Source: Adineta steineri
Lineage: Eukaryota; Rotifera; Eurotatoria; Adinetida; Adinetidae
Assembly (NCBI GenBank): GCA_905250115.1
Contig: CAJNOI010000016.1
Span: forward strand, 712,209 to 776,208
DNA length: 64,000 nucleotides
Direction of reading: 5' to 3'
In this document: piece after piece, positions 24,208 through 37,224 of the stretch
Layout: each line of letters begins with the position of its first letter
Numbering within the stretch: the stretch's first letter is position 1
Notes under the pieces: generated by a model
The model's input: the letters and a program-made list of their open reading frames with translations, nothing else
What the model was told of the DNA's origin: nothing
Databases searched by the model: none
Made by a program: the position numbers and the translations under genes

Positions 24208-26770
24208 TTATGCTTTAACAACATATGTTTCAATATTAAGTACTTCTTGTTGAACAATACTTTCAAGTACAAAATCAATAGATAAAATTTTTATTTCAAA
24301 ATCTGTATTATTATATTTATGTAAATCTTTTAATAATAATTTATCAATATCACATGTAAGAATTAAACAATTTGGTATTTTGGTTTGTTCATCATGTGTT
24401 GTTAATTGTTTTATTGTTGGAAATTCTCGACGTACATTACCACCATGAGAATATATGATTGATTTTAATGTTATTTGTGATGGTTGAACACTTGGTGTTA
24501 AAAAAAATGTATAACCTGTAAATAATGGTTTATTTTTTCTTGATAAACGTTTATCAATTGATTGTTTTAATAAATTTCGTGGTGGTTTTAATTCATCATC
24601 AAGTAACCAATCAGATTCTTCAATTGATAAAAAACTATTAGCATCATTACATTTATCTAACCATTTTTTATTTAATATATATGATACATAACCCATACAT
24701 TCATATAATTTTTCTGTACGTAAAAATTTATTCATTATTAAATGTGTTGTATAATTTGGTAAGGTTGAAATTTTTCCACCTAAAGATTTTATTATTGTTT
24801 CATAATGATTTAATGTTTTGGCATTAAAACCACTAAGCATTATTAATAATGGACCATTGTTTGTTATCGATGAATCAATTAATGGATTTGTTGAATCATA
24901 AGAACTTTTCATATAATCATTATCATATGATGAATATTGTTGATCATTATGACGACGTAATGCTGTATTAAGAAGTTCATCGGATACACGTATTGGTTGT
25001 GACCATGGTAAAAGTAATTCATGAACAAAACTTTGATCAAATGAAAAATGATCTACAGTTGGTGTACCACTAAGACGACGAAAACGATCATCTAATGGAT
25101 CTTTAAGTGCATTTGTATTGCCTAAAAATAATTCTGATAACCATAGACCATTTACAACTGGTATTGACCATTCTAAAGCTTTGAGATATTTTTCACTAGT
25201 ACCACTTTCATGTGCAATTACATGTGTATGCCATCGACCTAAATGACCATAATATTTACCACCTAATGAACGAATCATATAACGAAGACGAGCACGTTCA
25301 AGACCTAAAGACAAAATAAATTTACAATAGATTGAAGTAGTTAACTCATACCGTCAAATCCAGTAATTGTAATAGAAGCTTTTGCTAATGGTAATTTATC
25401 TGGTTCGCTCGGTTCATATTTAGATGGATAATGAATAGCTAAATTTGGAACAAAAAGTTTTTTCCGTTGTAATACATCATTAAGCCAATGTGCTGTAACC
25501 ATTCGAACACTTCCACGTTTCGAAACTTGTCGAAAAAGATCACTCGTTGAATAAGCACAAACAAAATGTGTTAAATTTAAATTTAAAATATCAGCCGTTA
25601 TAATAGCACCATGTTTTGTTATTGTTTGTGACCATGTTGATAAATCACTTTTTGATACCGTTGTTGAATATTCACGTTCATCAATATATATAACACAACC
25701 TAATAGACATTGTGATGAAGGTATTTGTTCATGTTTATCTTGTAAAGAATAATTTAATTCATAGGATTGTGTTTCGGGTGGTGCATGACGTGATAATTGT
25801 AAATTTGTTTTATAATTTTCTAGATTTGCTGAAACAGATGGACGAATTAATTTTTCTTCAAATGGTAATATGGAACTATTATTCCCATCTTTATTCGTAG
25901 ATGAATGACCATTATGATTTATTGATGAACTAAATTTTGAAGTACGTTGAGGTACTGACGATGGTAATGATCGTTTTGATACGAAAGATTTTGTTTGGGG
26001 TATATCCTAAATAGAAGAATAGAGTCGTTTAGATATATGTCATAACTTACTTTTGTCGATGTACGTTCATCATTTGTTCCAATATCCATATCATTGTCAT
26101 CTTCATCAACATCCATTGATTCATTTGAATTTTTAAGTAAATCTGGATGATAATTAGCTTCATCAAATCTATGATTCGCACTTATACAATCCAGAATCCA
26201 ATCTGGTGTTATTAAATGTACTTTATCTGATTGAATTTCATATGCATCTTGTAGACGTTCATCTGTATGTTCATGATTATTATTAGCATCACCAATTCGA
26301 TCTTTTGTTGGTAATGCTGATGCACATATTATATGTGTACATATAAAACTATCTAAACTTGCAATCCATCGACCACCATAATATGTTGTTAATGCATAGA
26401 TTTTATTATGATCTTCATCAATTAAATTAGCATTAGCAAATGTTAATGATTGAAAAAGTTGTTTTGTTTTATCTTCATTAATATTACTATCAGCACTACG
26501 ATATGAATCAATTGGTAATAAACTATTATTTTTTAAACATGCTGTTATCCATTCAGATGTAACAATTGGTGTTTGATAGATTTCAATAGCTTGTTCTAAT
26601 TCACCTTTATTACTTTCAAAATCATCACATATAACATGCGTTGTTTTTTCTGTTAAATAAAATGAACGTATAGCACCATTTTTTTTAAATTCAGTTTCAA
26701 TTGATGGATCACGAAAGCCAGTTGTAAAATATTTAATGGATGAAAATAATTTAGAATCATTGGAAGACAT
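24208..26770 (-). CDS. paxip1: PAX-interacting protein 1 (PTIP), multi-BRCT
   Basis: Three exons (26770-26051, 26006-25352, 25304-24208) give 823 aa. The N-terminal BRCT pair covers about residues 8-95 (KLFSSIKYFTTGF, GAIRSFYLTEKTTHVIC, PIVTSEWITACLK) and 100-205 (THIICASALP, HLITPDWILDCI). After a disordered linker come BRCT3 (about 315-400, THFVCAYST, RMVTAHWLNDVL) and BRCT4 (about 435-510, RSLGGKYYGHLGRWHTHVIA, WSIPVVNGLWLSELF). A C-terminal pair ends the protein (KSLGGKISTLPNYTTHLI; YTFFLTPSVQP). PFDQSFVHELLLPW and PIRVSDELL match the PTIP linker between BRCT4 and BRCT5. PTIP binds phospho-ATM targets and couples to the MLL3/4 histone methyltransferase complex. It is shorter than mammalian PTIP, without a polyglutamine stretch. 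Confidence 0.87.
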
Positions 26771-28169
26771 ATCTGTTAATGTGATGATTGATCAGCAAGA
26801 AGAAGAAGAAGAAGAAAAAAAAAAGTATACATATAACGACGGCCATGTTGTTTATTTTTACATTATAAATGAATATGCATAGCAATGCACTTTGAATATT
26901 GATTTATAAAAATATTTTAATAGACGAATAAAATAAAAACATTTTAAATATTTTATTTTCTTAATTAATTTTTCAAAGATATTTTATTGATATTTATTTT
27001 CAAACTGTACCAATGAGAATGATTCATACATATATACTTTGTTTATTGGTTTGATTATGATGTATCAAAACGTGAAGAAAGTTGAAAATCGATTTTTGTT
27101 GCAATTTTGATTGTATCTCTAAACTCTGAAGATAAGGTTTCGTTGTCATATCAGCGTTTATTTTTGTAAAAAGTGTTCTTATCTTGTAATTCATTTCTGG
27201 TAAACAATGTAAGATAAGTAAAAACTATCAACAATTTAGTTGTCATCATCATCATCTTAATCTTGACATTTCGACTATGATTTCATAAAATGTGGATCTA
27301 TATGATAAACACTTCGACTAAGAAATATTGGTATTTCTATTATAGATTTCTATTAATAAATTCAAAAACATGTTCAATAATTGTTCACTGTCATTCGTAA
27401 AAAAAACATCTGGCATTGATTATTTAAGCTCGTAATAAAATAATGATATGTGTGTATATTTATCTTGTTGAAACACAAATTCTAGTTCATTCCTATTTCA
27501 ATATTTATTAACGTAAGCATACAGAAGTTCCGTTACATAAACATTAAAATCATATCTTACTACTATCGTATGTAAATCATTTAGCTTTCGATACGATATA
27601 TGTTTTTATTTATTTTCTTGTATATTCTATAACTACTTATGAAGATGATGATATAGATTCAGATGAATTAAATAACAATTACATTTGAGAGTTTTCTAGT
27701 TTTGGATCATCTCTTTTGCCATCATTTAATTTTTTACTAGAATTATAAAATATTTTATATATTTCAATTCTAAGATTTTATCTTTCGATAGAAAGTACTT
27801 GTATGCTTCTATATAATTGATGGTTATTTTACGCTGGTTACGCCACTAGTTTTTTACTCTTCGTTATCACACATCGCAACAGTACATGTAATATATAATA
27901 AAACAAGTATAGAGTAACGCCTACGTTATTTAATATTGAACTATGCATAGATATACATACTAGTACATTTTATTCATGAGATCGTATCATATGAATAGTT
28001 TTTTAAGAAGGTCTCTATTGAAATATTTTAATTGAAAATGAAATGATTCATAAAAAGAGATCATTATTTACGTGGATACATTTTCTAAAAAATAAATTTA
28101 TATATGATTTAAGATTCAATTATAAGAATAATACAATCTTATTTTCTAGATAATATTAACTGCTATAAT
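26771..28169. promoter_or_regulatory. Divergent intergenic region, PAXIP1/PRADC1
   Basis: About 1.4 kb separates the minus-strand PAXIP1 start from the plus-strand PRADC1 start. It is the only head-to-head junction where strand use flips for the whole window. It must contain both promoters, but no clear TATA or initiator can be assigned in such A/T-rich DNA. A TTAACAG acceptor-like site lies two bases before the PAXIP1 ATG. Confidence 0.5.
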
Positions 28170-29028
28170 ATGTCTTTCATATATTTTCAAATTATTATTG
28201 CAATATTTCTACCATTGAACATTCTTTCTCAGAGCGATTATAATGATGATATTTTATTCGAAGTTTCAGAACCATGTATATCTTATAATCGAATTGAAAT
28301 TATATAAAAATTTGCTTTTCTTTTCCTAGCTGATATTAGTTATACATTTCGATGTCGAAGAGCACAAAATTTTGGTGGCAATTTTGTGAGTTGATATTCT
28401 AACTTTAAAAAGCTCATATTTTTTCTAATAGTATGTTGCATTTCATTTAATTAGCTTCATATATAACTACAACTTTTTCGATTTATCATTGTAGTTTTAT
28501 CTTTTTCTTATTAATAGAAACATTTTCATAAAGATATCTATCTAATACCAGCGAAACCAATAGTAGGATGTAGTCGTTTACAAAATCAACCTGCATTAAA
28601 AGATAATATTGCATTAATTGAACGCGGGTATGCTTAAAATTACTTCTCTTAATGTATATATATTTCTTTCTTTTTAGTGACTGTTCGTTTGTAACAAAAG
28701 TAATAAATGCACAAGAAAGTAATGCGTTAGGTGTAATTGTAATGGATAATGATCGTAGAGCAGATAATCTTTTCGTTGATATGATAGATGATTCAACTAA
28801 ACGAAATGTTCACATTCCAGCTATGTTTATACAATATGGAGATGGGTAAAATAATAAGAATTTTTTTATGTAGAAATAATACATGTTTTTCTTGTTTTTT
28901 CTAGACATATGATATTAGATTCCATTGAAAAAAAAGGTTTAATAGGTGCACGAATAAATATTCCATTAAATTTAACTTATAATGAAATATTAAAAGTAAA
29001 TCGATCTCCAGGATCACATTGGCTTTAA
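28170..29028 (+). CDS. pradc1: PRADC1-like secreted protease-associated (PA) domain protein
   Basis: Five exons (28170-28275, 28330-28385, 28518-28627, 28678-28845, 28905-29028) give 187 aa, about the size of vertebrate PRADC1. A signal peptide (MSFIYFQIIIAIFLPLNILS) precedes a PA domain with YTFRCRRAQNFGGNF, YLIPAKPIVGC, ALIERGDCSFVTKV, GVIVMDNDRRADNLFVDM, HIPAMFI and a terminal SPGSHWL. These match PRADC1 (ALVERGGCSF, IPALFL, and a C-terminal PWTFW-like aromatic end). It is a secreted glycoprotein; the PA domain is a protein-interaction module without protease activity. It is not a protease: no catalytic domain follows. Confidence 0.87.
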
Positions 29029-29603
29029 ATATCTCAATAAGATTTGTAATCTCCTTCTTTTTGTTTTCGTTTTACTTATGTCGGATGAACAAACAAATTA
29101 TGTATCTTGGTGACTGTGCTTATTTGGTGTTTTATTTTGTCTCTAAACATGTTTTTTTACTAACAAAAATCTGTTCTATTTAGTTTTAGTCACATCGAAA
29201 AGAGCTATTGTTTTATTTTTGAGCTATGAAAAAAAACAAAGGACAATTATTTTTTTAATAATAAAAATTTTAGAACAAATAATTACATATTAACGCATGT
29301 TTTCTTTTTTCTTTTCCGATGACCTTCTGAAGAATGTTGAAGTTTACTTTTCTCGAATGATAATCATGCAAAACAAAAACAAAAAAAAAGAAGAAAAAAG
29401 AGAAAAGCACAAACGAATAACAAATATTAACTGATAACAAATCTGTTTTTAATAGAAAAGAAAAGAATAAAATAGAAAATGTTATAAATTCGAATGAATA
29501 TGTTCATTAGTAAAAGATAAAAATTTTCTTTTATAGATTTCAGACTATTTGTTAAAATGTACAATCAAATAAACTCGAGTATAGTCATTTTCATATAACG
29601 AGT
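29029..29603. other. Spacer, PRADC1-TBC1D5
   Basis: 575 bp of A/T-rich 3' UTR and promoter-like DNA with poly-A runs. No gene or repeat is seen. Confidence 0.6.
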
Positions 29604-32312
29604 ATGTCGTCCATTTCCATGATATCAAATCATAAAATGCAATCTTATACTGAACGCGCTATTCCAAAACCACAACGGCCACCCCCACCACCACCTCCAT
29701 CACAATCCCAACTTTTGACTGAACAAACAATTTTATCTCCCCAATGTATGTTAATGATTAGATATTTCTTATTGTCTATTTATCTTTGTATATGTTTTTA
29801 GTTGAGGCATCATCTTCTTCTTCGCCTGCAGAAACATCAATTGAATCCATTAATGATAAGGAAAAACATCATCCATCTCTTCTGTAAGCAAACAAAAAAT
29901 GAAATATAAACTATATCTTTGATGTATTATTTTTAATTAGATCGGAATTTAAACGTCTTTTCGATACTTTCAATTATGAATCTATTCGCGAAGCTATTCT
30001 AGATCGTCATATGATAGAATGTTCTTTTACAACTGTATTATGGCGTATATTTCTACATTGTCTACCACGTGATTCAAATGAATGGAATGAAATGCTTAAT
30101 ACATCTCGTATTAACTATGAAAAACTTGTTAATCAATATAAAATTGATCCATATAAGATGAATGATGATAATAATGATGATACAAAAAATGTTAATCATC
30201 CACTTTCGCATGATGAAAATGTAATAAACATAAACATAGAAATTATATCTAATATCTTATTTATTGTAGAGTTTATGGGCGCAATATTTTGCTGACGAAG
30301 AACTTAAAGGAATTATTATCATAGATGTTCGAAGAACGTAAATAGAAATTTTGTATCTAGATTTTCTTATTCAATTTATTTTCTAGTTATCCAGATATAA
30401 CATTTTTTCGTGATCCACGTATGATAGATCTTCAATTACGAATATTATTTAATCATAGTCGACATCATCATAAAACAATACCATATCGTCAAGTACAAAA
30501 TAATTCTACTAGATTATTTTTTTTCTTCTATTCAAAATTTTCTTTAGGGTATGCATGAAATTCTTGGTATTATTGTATATGCTATTTGTTCGGAAAGTTT
30601 AAAAATAAATGAATATCAAGAATCCAATGAATTAATGAAGAAATTATATGATTCACAATATCTTGAACATGATGCTTAGTAGATATTTATATATATATGA
30701 ATGATGTATAATTTATATAATTTCATAGTGGAATATTTGAAAAAATCATGGAACATCTACGACAATTTTATGCTCTTACAAAAAACAATTCAAATATGCG
30801 TAAAGTAAGAGAAAACAAAGTTAATTGAAATTTATTTTTATTTTTCTTATTGAAATAGAGTAAGAGTGTGAATGATACGAAAAAATTAATACCATTTCAA
30901 AGATTGAATCATATGGAAATATCAATAAATGATTCTGCGACACGAATGAATTCAATCTTTGAACGTTTAAGAACTTATGATCGATTACTACATGATAAAC
31001 TTCAAGAATTTAATATCGAACCAACCGTTTATGGCATGTAAGATTAATTTTAAATAAAAGAAAATAAAATTTTTTGTTAATATTTATAGACGTTGGCTTC
31101 GACTTTTATTTGGACGTGAAATTCCATTTGAATCTATTCCGAGTAAATCATTCGAATGATATTTATTAATAAATGAAAAAATTATCTTTATTCTTCAGAT
31201 CTTTGGACAGTGATTTTTTGTTTTGATGAACATTTTGGATTTGTGGATTATTTTTTTATCGCGCTTCTAATACAACTCGGACAAATAAGTATGGAAAGAT
31301 TTTTTTATTTATCAAACAAATGATTTTTCTTTAGTTGGAAAACAAGAAGAACTAGAACATACTAGTTATTTGCAGTCACTTATGAAACAAAATGTTATTA
31401 CCAATATTGAACCTGTGATTCGAAAAGCTCTTAATTTAACCGGAAGACAAGTAACAAGAAAGGATTTAATATTTTTTTTTATTGGACTTCTATTTCAGAT
31501 ACAACTCTTACCTGACGAACCGATTATTTCATCAATACGAAAAACAGAGGGAAGTGAACTATATTCAATAGAAAATGATCGAGGTTTGTTCCTATATTTT
31601 TTAGAATAAATCTTATTTTATTTGCCCGTTCTTTAGAAGATTCCACTCGAGCAAAAGAACTTCAACGTATACCGATAGCTTCAACACCAAAACGAAAATT
31701 GATTCGTCCTCATATAGCAGATGCACGAAAATCAGTATCACCTCCTCAAATGAATAACCAAATGGAACCAATAAAGCATAGTTCTTCGAATAATACTTCA
31801 TCGTCAGAAATGATCAAATCATCCGAGTCCTATAATTTTCTAGATTCAGAAATGAATGTATGTTGTTTTCTTTCGAATAAATTAGAAATAATCTATTTAT
31901 TAATGTATATATTTAGCCACGAGTTGAAAAAACAGTACGTGAACGATTTGAGGATAATATTCGTTTACAAAAATGTTGTGCTCAATATATGAATAAATTT
32001 ATTGGTAAAATTTTATTTTAAATATATATTCATATTAAGTTTTTTATTCTCTTTATAGAACGATTACAGAAACAAGTATGTGATTTAGGAATTCCAAATG
32101 AAGATGAATTACATATTCAATTATCTGGATTAAAACAAGTAATTATCTATAGATATTTTTTTAAAACTAATTCTATTCTTATACTTATTATTTAGATTGC
32201 TACTGTTCTAGATGGTACGTTAACATTTGATGGTGCTTCTCTTCAAACTCTTGTTGATTATAAACATAAACCTGAGTCGTCAATTGAAGAAAATAATAAT
32301 GATACAGGTTAA
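29604..32312 (+). CDS. tbc1d5: TBC1 domain family member 5 (Rab GTPase-activating protein)
   Basis: Fifteen exons give 653 aa: 29604-29745, 29802-29883, 29941-30220, 30270-30337, 30387-30492, 30548-30678, 30729-30804, 30859-31037, 31090-31142, 31199-31288, 31335-31583, 31637-31857, 31917-32004, 32059-32138, 32196-32312. A Pro-rich N-terminus (PPPPPPP) precedes the TBC domain (about 85-430). It has LWRIFLHCLP, NPLSxDE-like HPLSHDENSLWAQYF, the catalytic arginine motif IIIDVRRTYPD, the glutamine-finger motif YRQGMHE, YLEHDA and IRWLRLLFGREIPF. This segment order is specific to TBC1D5. TBC1D5 inactivates Rab7 with retromer and links to autophagy. A C-terminal coiled-coil-like stretch (RLQKQVCDLGIPNEDEL) follows. 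The terminus is uncertain: a GT at 32307 and an acceptor about 60 bp on could replace the last residues. Confidence 0.86.
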
Positions 32313-35300
32313 TTATTTTAATAAGTACTTCCCGTTTTCGTTGATTTGTGATTCGTTTTTGTTTTAAAGATTCTGTGATGTAATCACTTATGATTTATTC
32401 TTACATTAATATATATATATATTTATTTATATTTATCGTTTTTTTTCCGTATGTATAATATCATTTATTTTATATTTTAAAAATAAAAACAAAAACTAAT
32501 CGGTCTATTCATTAAAATATCATCTATAATGTGTTCTTTTCTCTTGTTTTAATAAAATATTGACACGAAAGAAGATCTTATCAGTAGGATATGATTTCGA
32601 AAATTGATACGAATATTAATATAATTATGAATACTATGAAATAATCAATTGTTATAGTTAGTAGTAGTAGATCAAACTCAGCTATTAGTATTATGATTAT
32701 TAATATCTGAAAGATTGAATTATGATCACAAATGCAATGTTATACATCATACAAAGGTTAGGACGACAAAAATAATTGAAAAAGTTAATTATCCTAATCT
32801 GTTCATTAGTGCTTGTTGTCAAAAACAGACATACAATTGATAGATGAAGATATAATTAATCGATTTATGAAATGACATCCACCAATCTCTATTGGTACTA
32901 GTCAGAAAATTTAGCATAGAAAAAAATGTCTACTTGACATTCAGATGATTGTATATAAATTAAACGTTTATTTTATTAGTCTTTTAAAAATTCGATGATT
33001 AAATTTCGAATAAATATATTTTGTTAAGTTATTTCTATACATGCATGAAAAACTATATATACATTAATTAATTATAATTTAGGTTTAGTTGCTTGGTCGC
33101 GTTTGAGTCATATTTGCATATGAACAAAGCTTATGATCTTGTTGATCTATATGTTTCTTGTCGAATGAACAAGACATAGCACAATTTGTATCTCGCGTGA
33201 TTGCTCCATACACCTCATTATCACGCTCGCCCGAACATCACCTATGACTAGTAGTAGTGTTCAGCTTGAATTGATCAATAAACATGCTCTATGTTCTGTT
33301 TTTATGCTCTTTTTTTTTCTCCTTCTTTCTTTTGTCTCTAATAATGATCTTTCATTGTATCATTCGAGAAGAAAAAAAGAGAACAGGCATCGAATAAATA
33401 CATATATGTATATGTATATACAAAAAAAAGAAGAAGTAGGATATAAGAGTCAATCAGGTAAGTCAATCAAACTAAATTGACTGGACTCTGTATATTTATA
33501 AATAGATTCAGATCACGACAGGATGTGATGATAGGAGGATTATTTTTGTACAGTATATCTCATTTTGTATATATATGTCAAAAGATTACTATAGATCATA
33601 GACAGCATTGCATAGATATAATGAGGTTGAAGATTGCTCTGTTCATCACTATTAGTAGTTAGTTTTGTTTTTCCTGAGTAAGTTTACAGAATATGTCATG
33701 TTACTATTATTCATCATTACTTGAGATATTTAGATATATTGACATGGCATGTGCTAATCATTTCATTTTATTTATTTGTCATATTGACAGATGTTAAAAT
33801 ACTTGAAAATAAGAATGATTGAATACTTTTTTAATATTCTTTTTCTTCTTCATTTAATCCGTTACTTATTCTTGTTTAACATCGATGATGATAATCATCA
33901 TGATTAATTCCTACAAGACATAGTAGATATAACAATGAGAATAATGATTGACAGATTTAAATATATCTTCTTTGAAATTGATATTATAAATAGCTTTGAT
34001 TTATTTTTATCAGATGAAGAATGTTTCATACAAAATAACTTACTAAATTATTTTTGTTTGAACACAAATGTGTAGTAATCAATCATCTGTTTTTCCCTCC
34101 TCTTTTTTCTTTGTGTGACGGATCGATAATTACAAATATTAAGTAGAATATGTTCAGTACAAGATATAAATATTGTTTTGCTTTCTTCTATGCACACGAT
34201 AATGATGATCATCTCTCTTTTGTTACAATGGGAACTTGCATGCAACCTTATCGTTATAATAGTGTTAACTGTATTAGATGAGAGAAAAACGACGGCAATC
34301 AATATTCTTTAGAAGAGAGGAACGGCGTGCTATTTTTTCCATTAAAAAAATCACTCCCGTTTTGCGGCACATCGTTATTATCATCTCCATCATCGCGTCA
34401 TCAGTTGTAAAGCAGTAGCAGTCATCATAGTTTCTGTTTATAAGCACTCTATATTCCTTTAACCACACTTTTATACATATATATATATGTATAGACTACT
34501 ACAGCTTTTTGTGCACTCTTTCTCTCGTTCTTTTTCTCTTGCTCTTCCTGTCAAACATCCATCTCATATGTATATATTGAACATTGTTGGTACCGTCAAT
34601 GGGAATATGAAGACGCGCCTATATATATATATTTGTGTATATATTCTCCTTTGACAAATATTGTGCCATGATCAATCTCTTGTTAGGTTACTGCATAATG
34701 GATAAATTATGTTGATGAACGTATACATATCACAAGTCGGCTTAGCGTAAGCAAATATATTGACTCTTAGCACGATCAAGTAAGTAAGATTGAGAAGTAA
34801 AAAAAAACTAGAAGTAACTAAATAGGATATTCAATGGGCAGAATGTCCTTCCCTAATCGTATTTTTTTCCTTGTGATTGATAATAAAAAAAGGTCATTTG
34901 GATGATTATAAGATAGAAGATCGAGTAACTTGCATAACCAATATAGATAAGTTCTGAAGAGTGAAGAGAGCATCTGGCGTTAATATTGGACTCGTTAGCT
35001 ACATCAACCGTAATATTCTCAATAAATGTATATATCTATATATATATATATATATATATATCGAACTTACATATCCGGTTGATGTCGCACATGAGACATG
35101 CACATCACGTTCTAGTGTTTTATTAAGAAATACACATCTGGAGGAAAGAGACAGAAAAAAGACGAGAAAAATGTTCAAAGAAATGGATTATTCCTAAGGG
35201 AAATTCGTCTCATATTCTTTTTAGACATATGTACAACGAGAGTGAAATGCCAATGTCTGCCATTAGAGAATTGTCTGTTCAATTCAGCATGACTATATCG

Positions 35301-37224
35301 TCACCGTTTCTCCTACTGTGTATACTACATATATCAATCTAACTTTTAATGATTATCACTTGTATTTCATACACAGCATGATAGAGAATATATGTATATG
35401 TTATTATTTCACTACTATTACACATTCTACATGCATTAAGTTTCACTTGAATCCGATTATAATATCATTGAGAAGAAAGAGAAAGAACACAAAAGAGGAA
35501 GAAATAGAGGTAATTTCAATTTTATATTTATATATATATATTATATGCATATTTGAACCTTACAATAGTTCAACATAACAGAAGTAGTCTCTGACGTTTA
35601 TCTTTTTTCATCGCTTATTACTTATTCCATTAACACTTCTTAGTATGCATACAAACGTTATTTGGTCAGCTCATTCATTCATTCATGAGAAGGTCATTGA
35701 TCACTGTTTGTTACTTGTCGTTGGAATGCACAGACACGCAGTATTGTGATTAGTTACTTATTCATCACAAAGGTTTCCCTTTTCTCATAATGATATTGTG
35801 AATATTTTGTATTCTTACAGTCCGACTTCAATTTATTTAGATCAAAGAAAGTAGGACAACAATCAAAAATTTGTTATTCATTGTCTCTTTCTCTCTCTCT
35901 CTCGCTCTTTTCTCTTTCTCATATATTTAAACATAGAAGGAATGATCGAAAAATCACTTAATCGAATAAAAAACAAATGCATACACAATCCAATGAGTTA
36001 TTTCTCACATAGTTCTTACGTATATGATAATCATTGAAAATCTATTTTCACACGATAATAATTGACAGAAAAGAATATGTCTTCTGCTTCTTCTTCTTTT
36101 TTATCCTCGATTATTTCCTTACATATTTCATCGATTAGCCTTGCATTTATATTATACGATTATAGTATATTAGTCCTTACATACAAAAAATTTTCATTCG
36201 TAAGTAATGAGATATCATATTCTTTGACATGAATATATTGACTGCTTGATATAAAGATCATTGATAAAGTTCTGTCATGTTATTTATCTTTTTCATTTTT
36301 GACATTTTTTCTATGAATAGAGATGAACTAGAAATATTGTTTGATTAATGATAAGAAAATCAATTTCTTGAGTCAAAATATCTTGTCAATATATTTAGAT
36401 TTTTTTCTCGTTCTATTTTGCACATATTTAACATAAACTCTTATATAGTAGTTCTTTTGTTTGAACCTTGACCGTATACGTAATGATATCTACATATATC
36501 GTATGCTTATTGTTATAACTATATTACTATTAGTTAGTCACATTATGTTTATAGTTATACATACCTGTCGACACAAGCACGCGTCATCAATCGAGTTGAA
36601 GAATCAAAGAATTAGGTAAGAAGACAAAAGTGACGTTTTGACAAATTAAGTGTGAAGGTTAATACAGAAGTTATATGTCATTCTTATACATATATATCCA
36701 TCAGAAAGAATGAATTGGCGTGACAATACTCATAGATTACATCATTCCTGAGAAGAAGACATAATATCAATTTTCACACATTTTGATTTTACTGTTAATA
36801 ACTATACTCATTGAAGATAATAATATTAAATAAACACTCTTATCAAATTTATGATCTTATTATTTTATCATTTCTATCATCACCGTTTTGCATGTAATTT
36901 TTTCTTTTTGTATAAATACTATTTCTAATCATTCTTTCTTTTTTGTTATATATTCAAGATCAGATTTCCTTTCTTGATCTATAGAAGATTATACATTTGT
37001 TTATATACAGTAGTATGTTAAGAAAAATAGCTAAAAGCGATTTTGTTGAATAGTAATGATAGTACAAGGATTATTTTTTTTAATAATACTTCTTCTCGAT
37101 TTGAATTTTCATTTTTTTAATTCTTCTATAGATGATAAATCAAGATCGATTTGAATCAAACAATGACAGTATTGTTGATTTATCGATCATTATAAAAACA
37201 GTAGATAGCAATTAAACAATTATA
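32313..37224. other. 4.9 kb gene-free region upstream of integrin alpha
   Basis: This is the largest intergenic stretch. It contains a (TA)n tract, TCTC-rich tracts (about 35886-35915), several TATATA-rich segments and only short low-complexity frames. None of these frames has flanking splice sites or a recognisable domain. It probably holds the integrin regulatory region; an unspliced non-coding transcript cannot be excluded by eye. Confidence 0.55.
35036..35061. repeat. (TA)n microsatellite
   Basis: A run of alternating T and A with one interruption in the 4.9 kb intergenic region. Ordinary simple repeat. Confidence 0.9.

Noticed and set aside
25712..25900. Plus-strand frame opposite PAXIP1
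   Set aside because: Antisense shadow of the PAXIP1 second exon.
33244..33662. Two consecutive plus-strand frames in the 4.9 kb gap
   Set aside because: Short and A/T-driven composition. No recognisable motif, and no chain of exons could be built.
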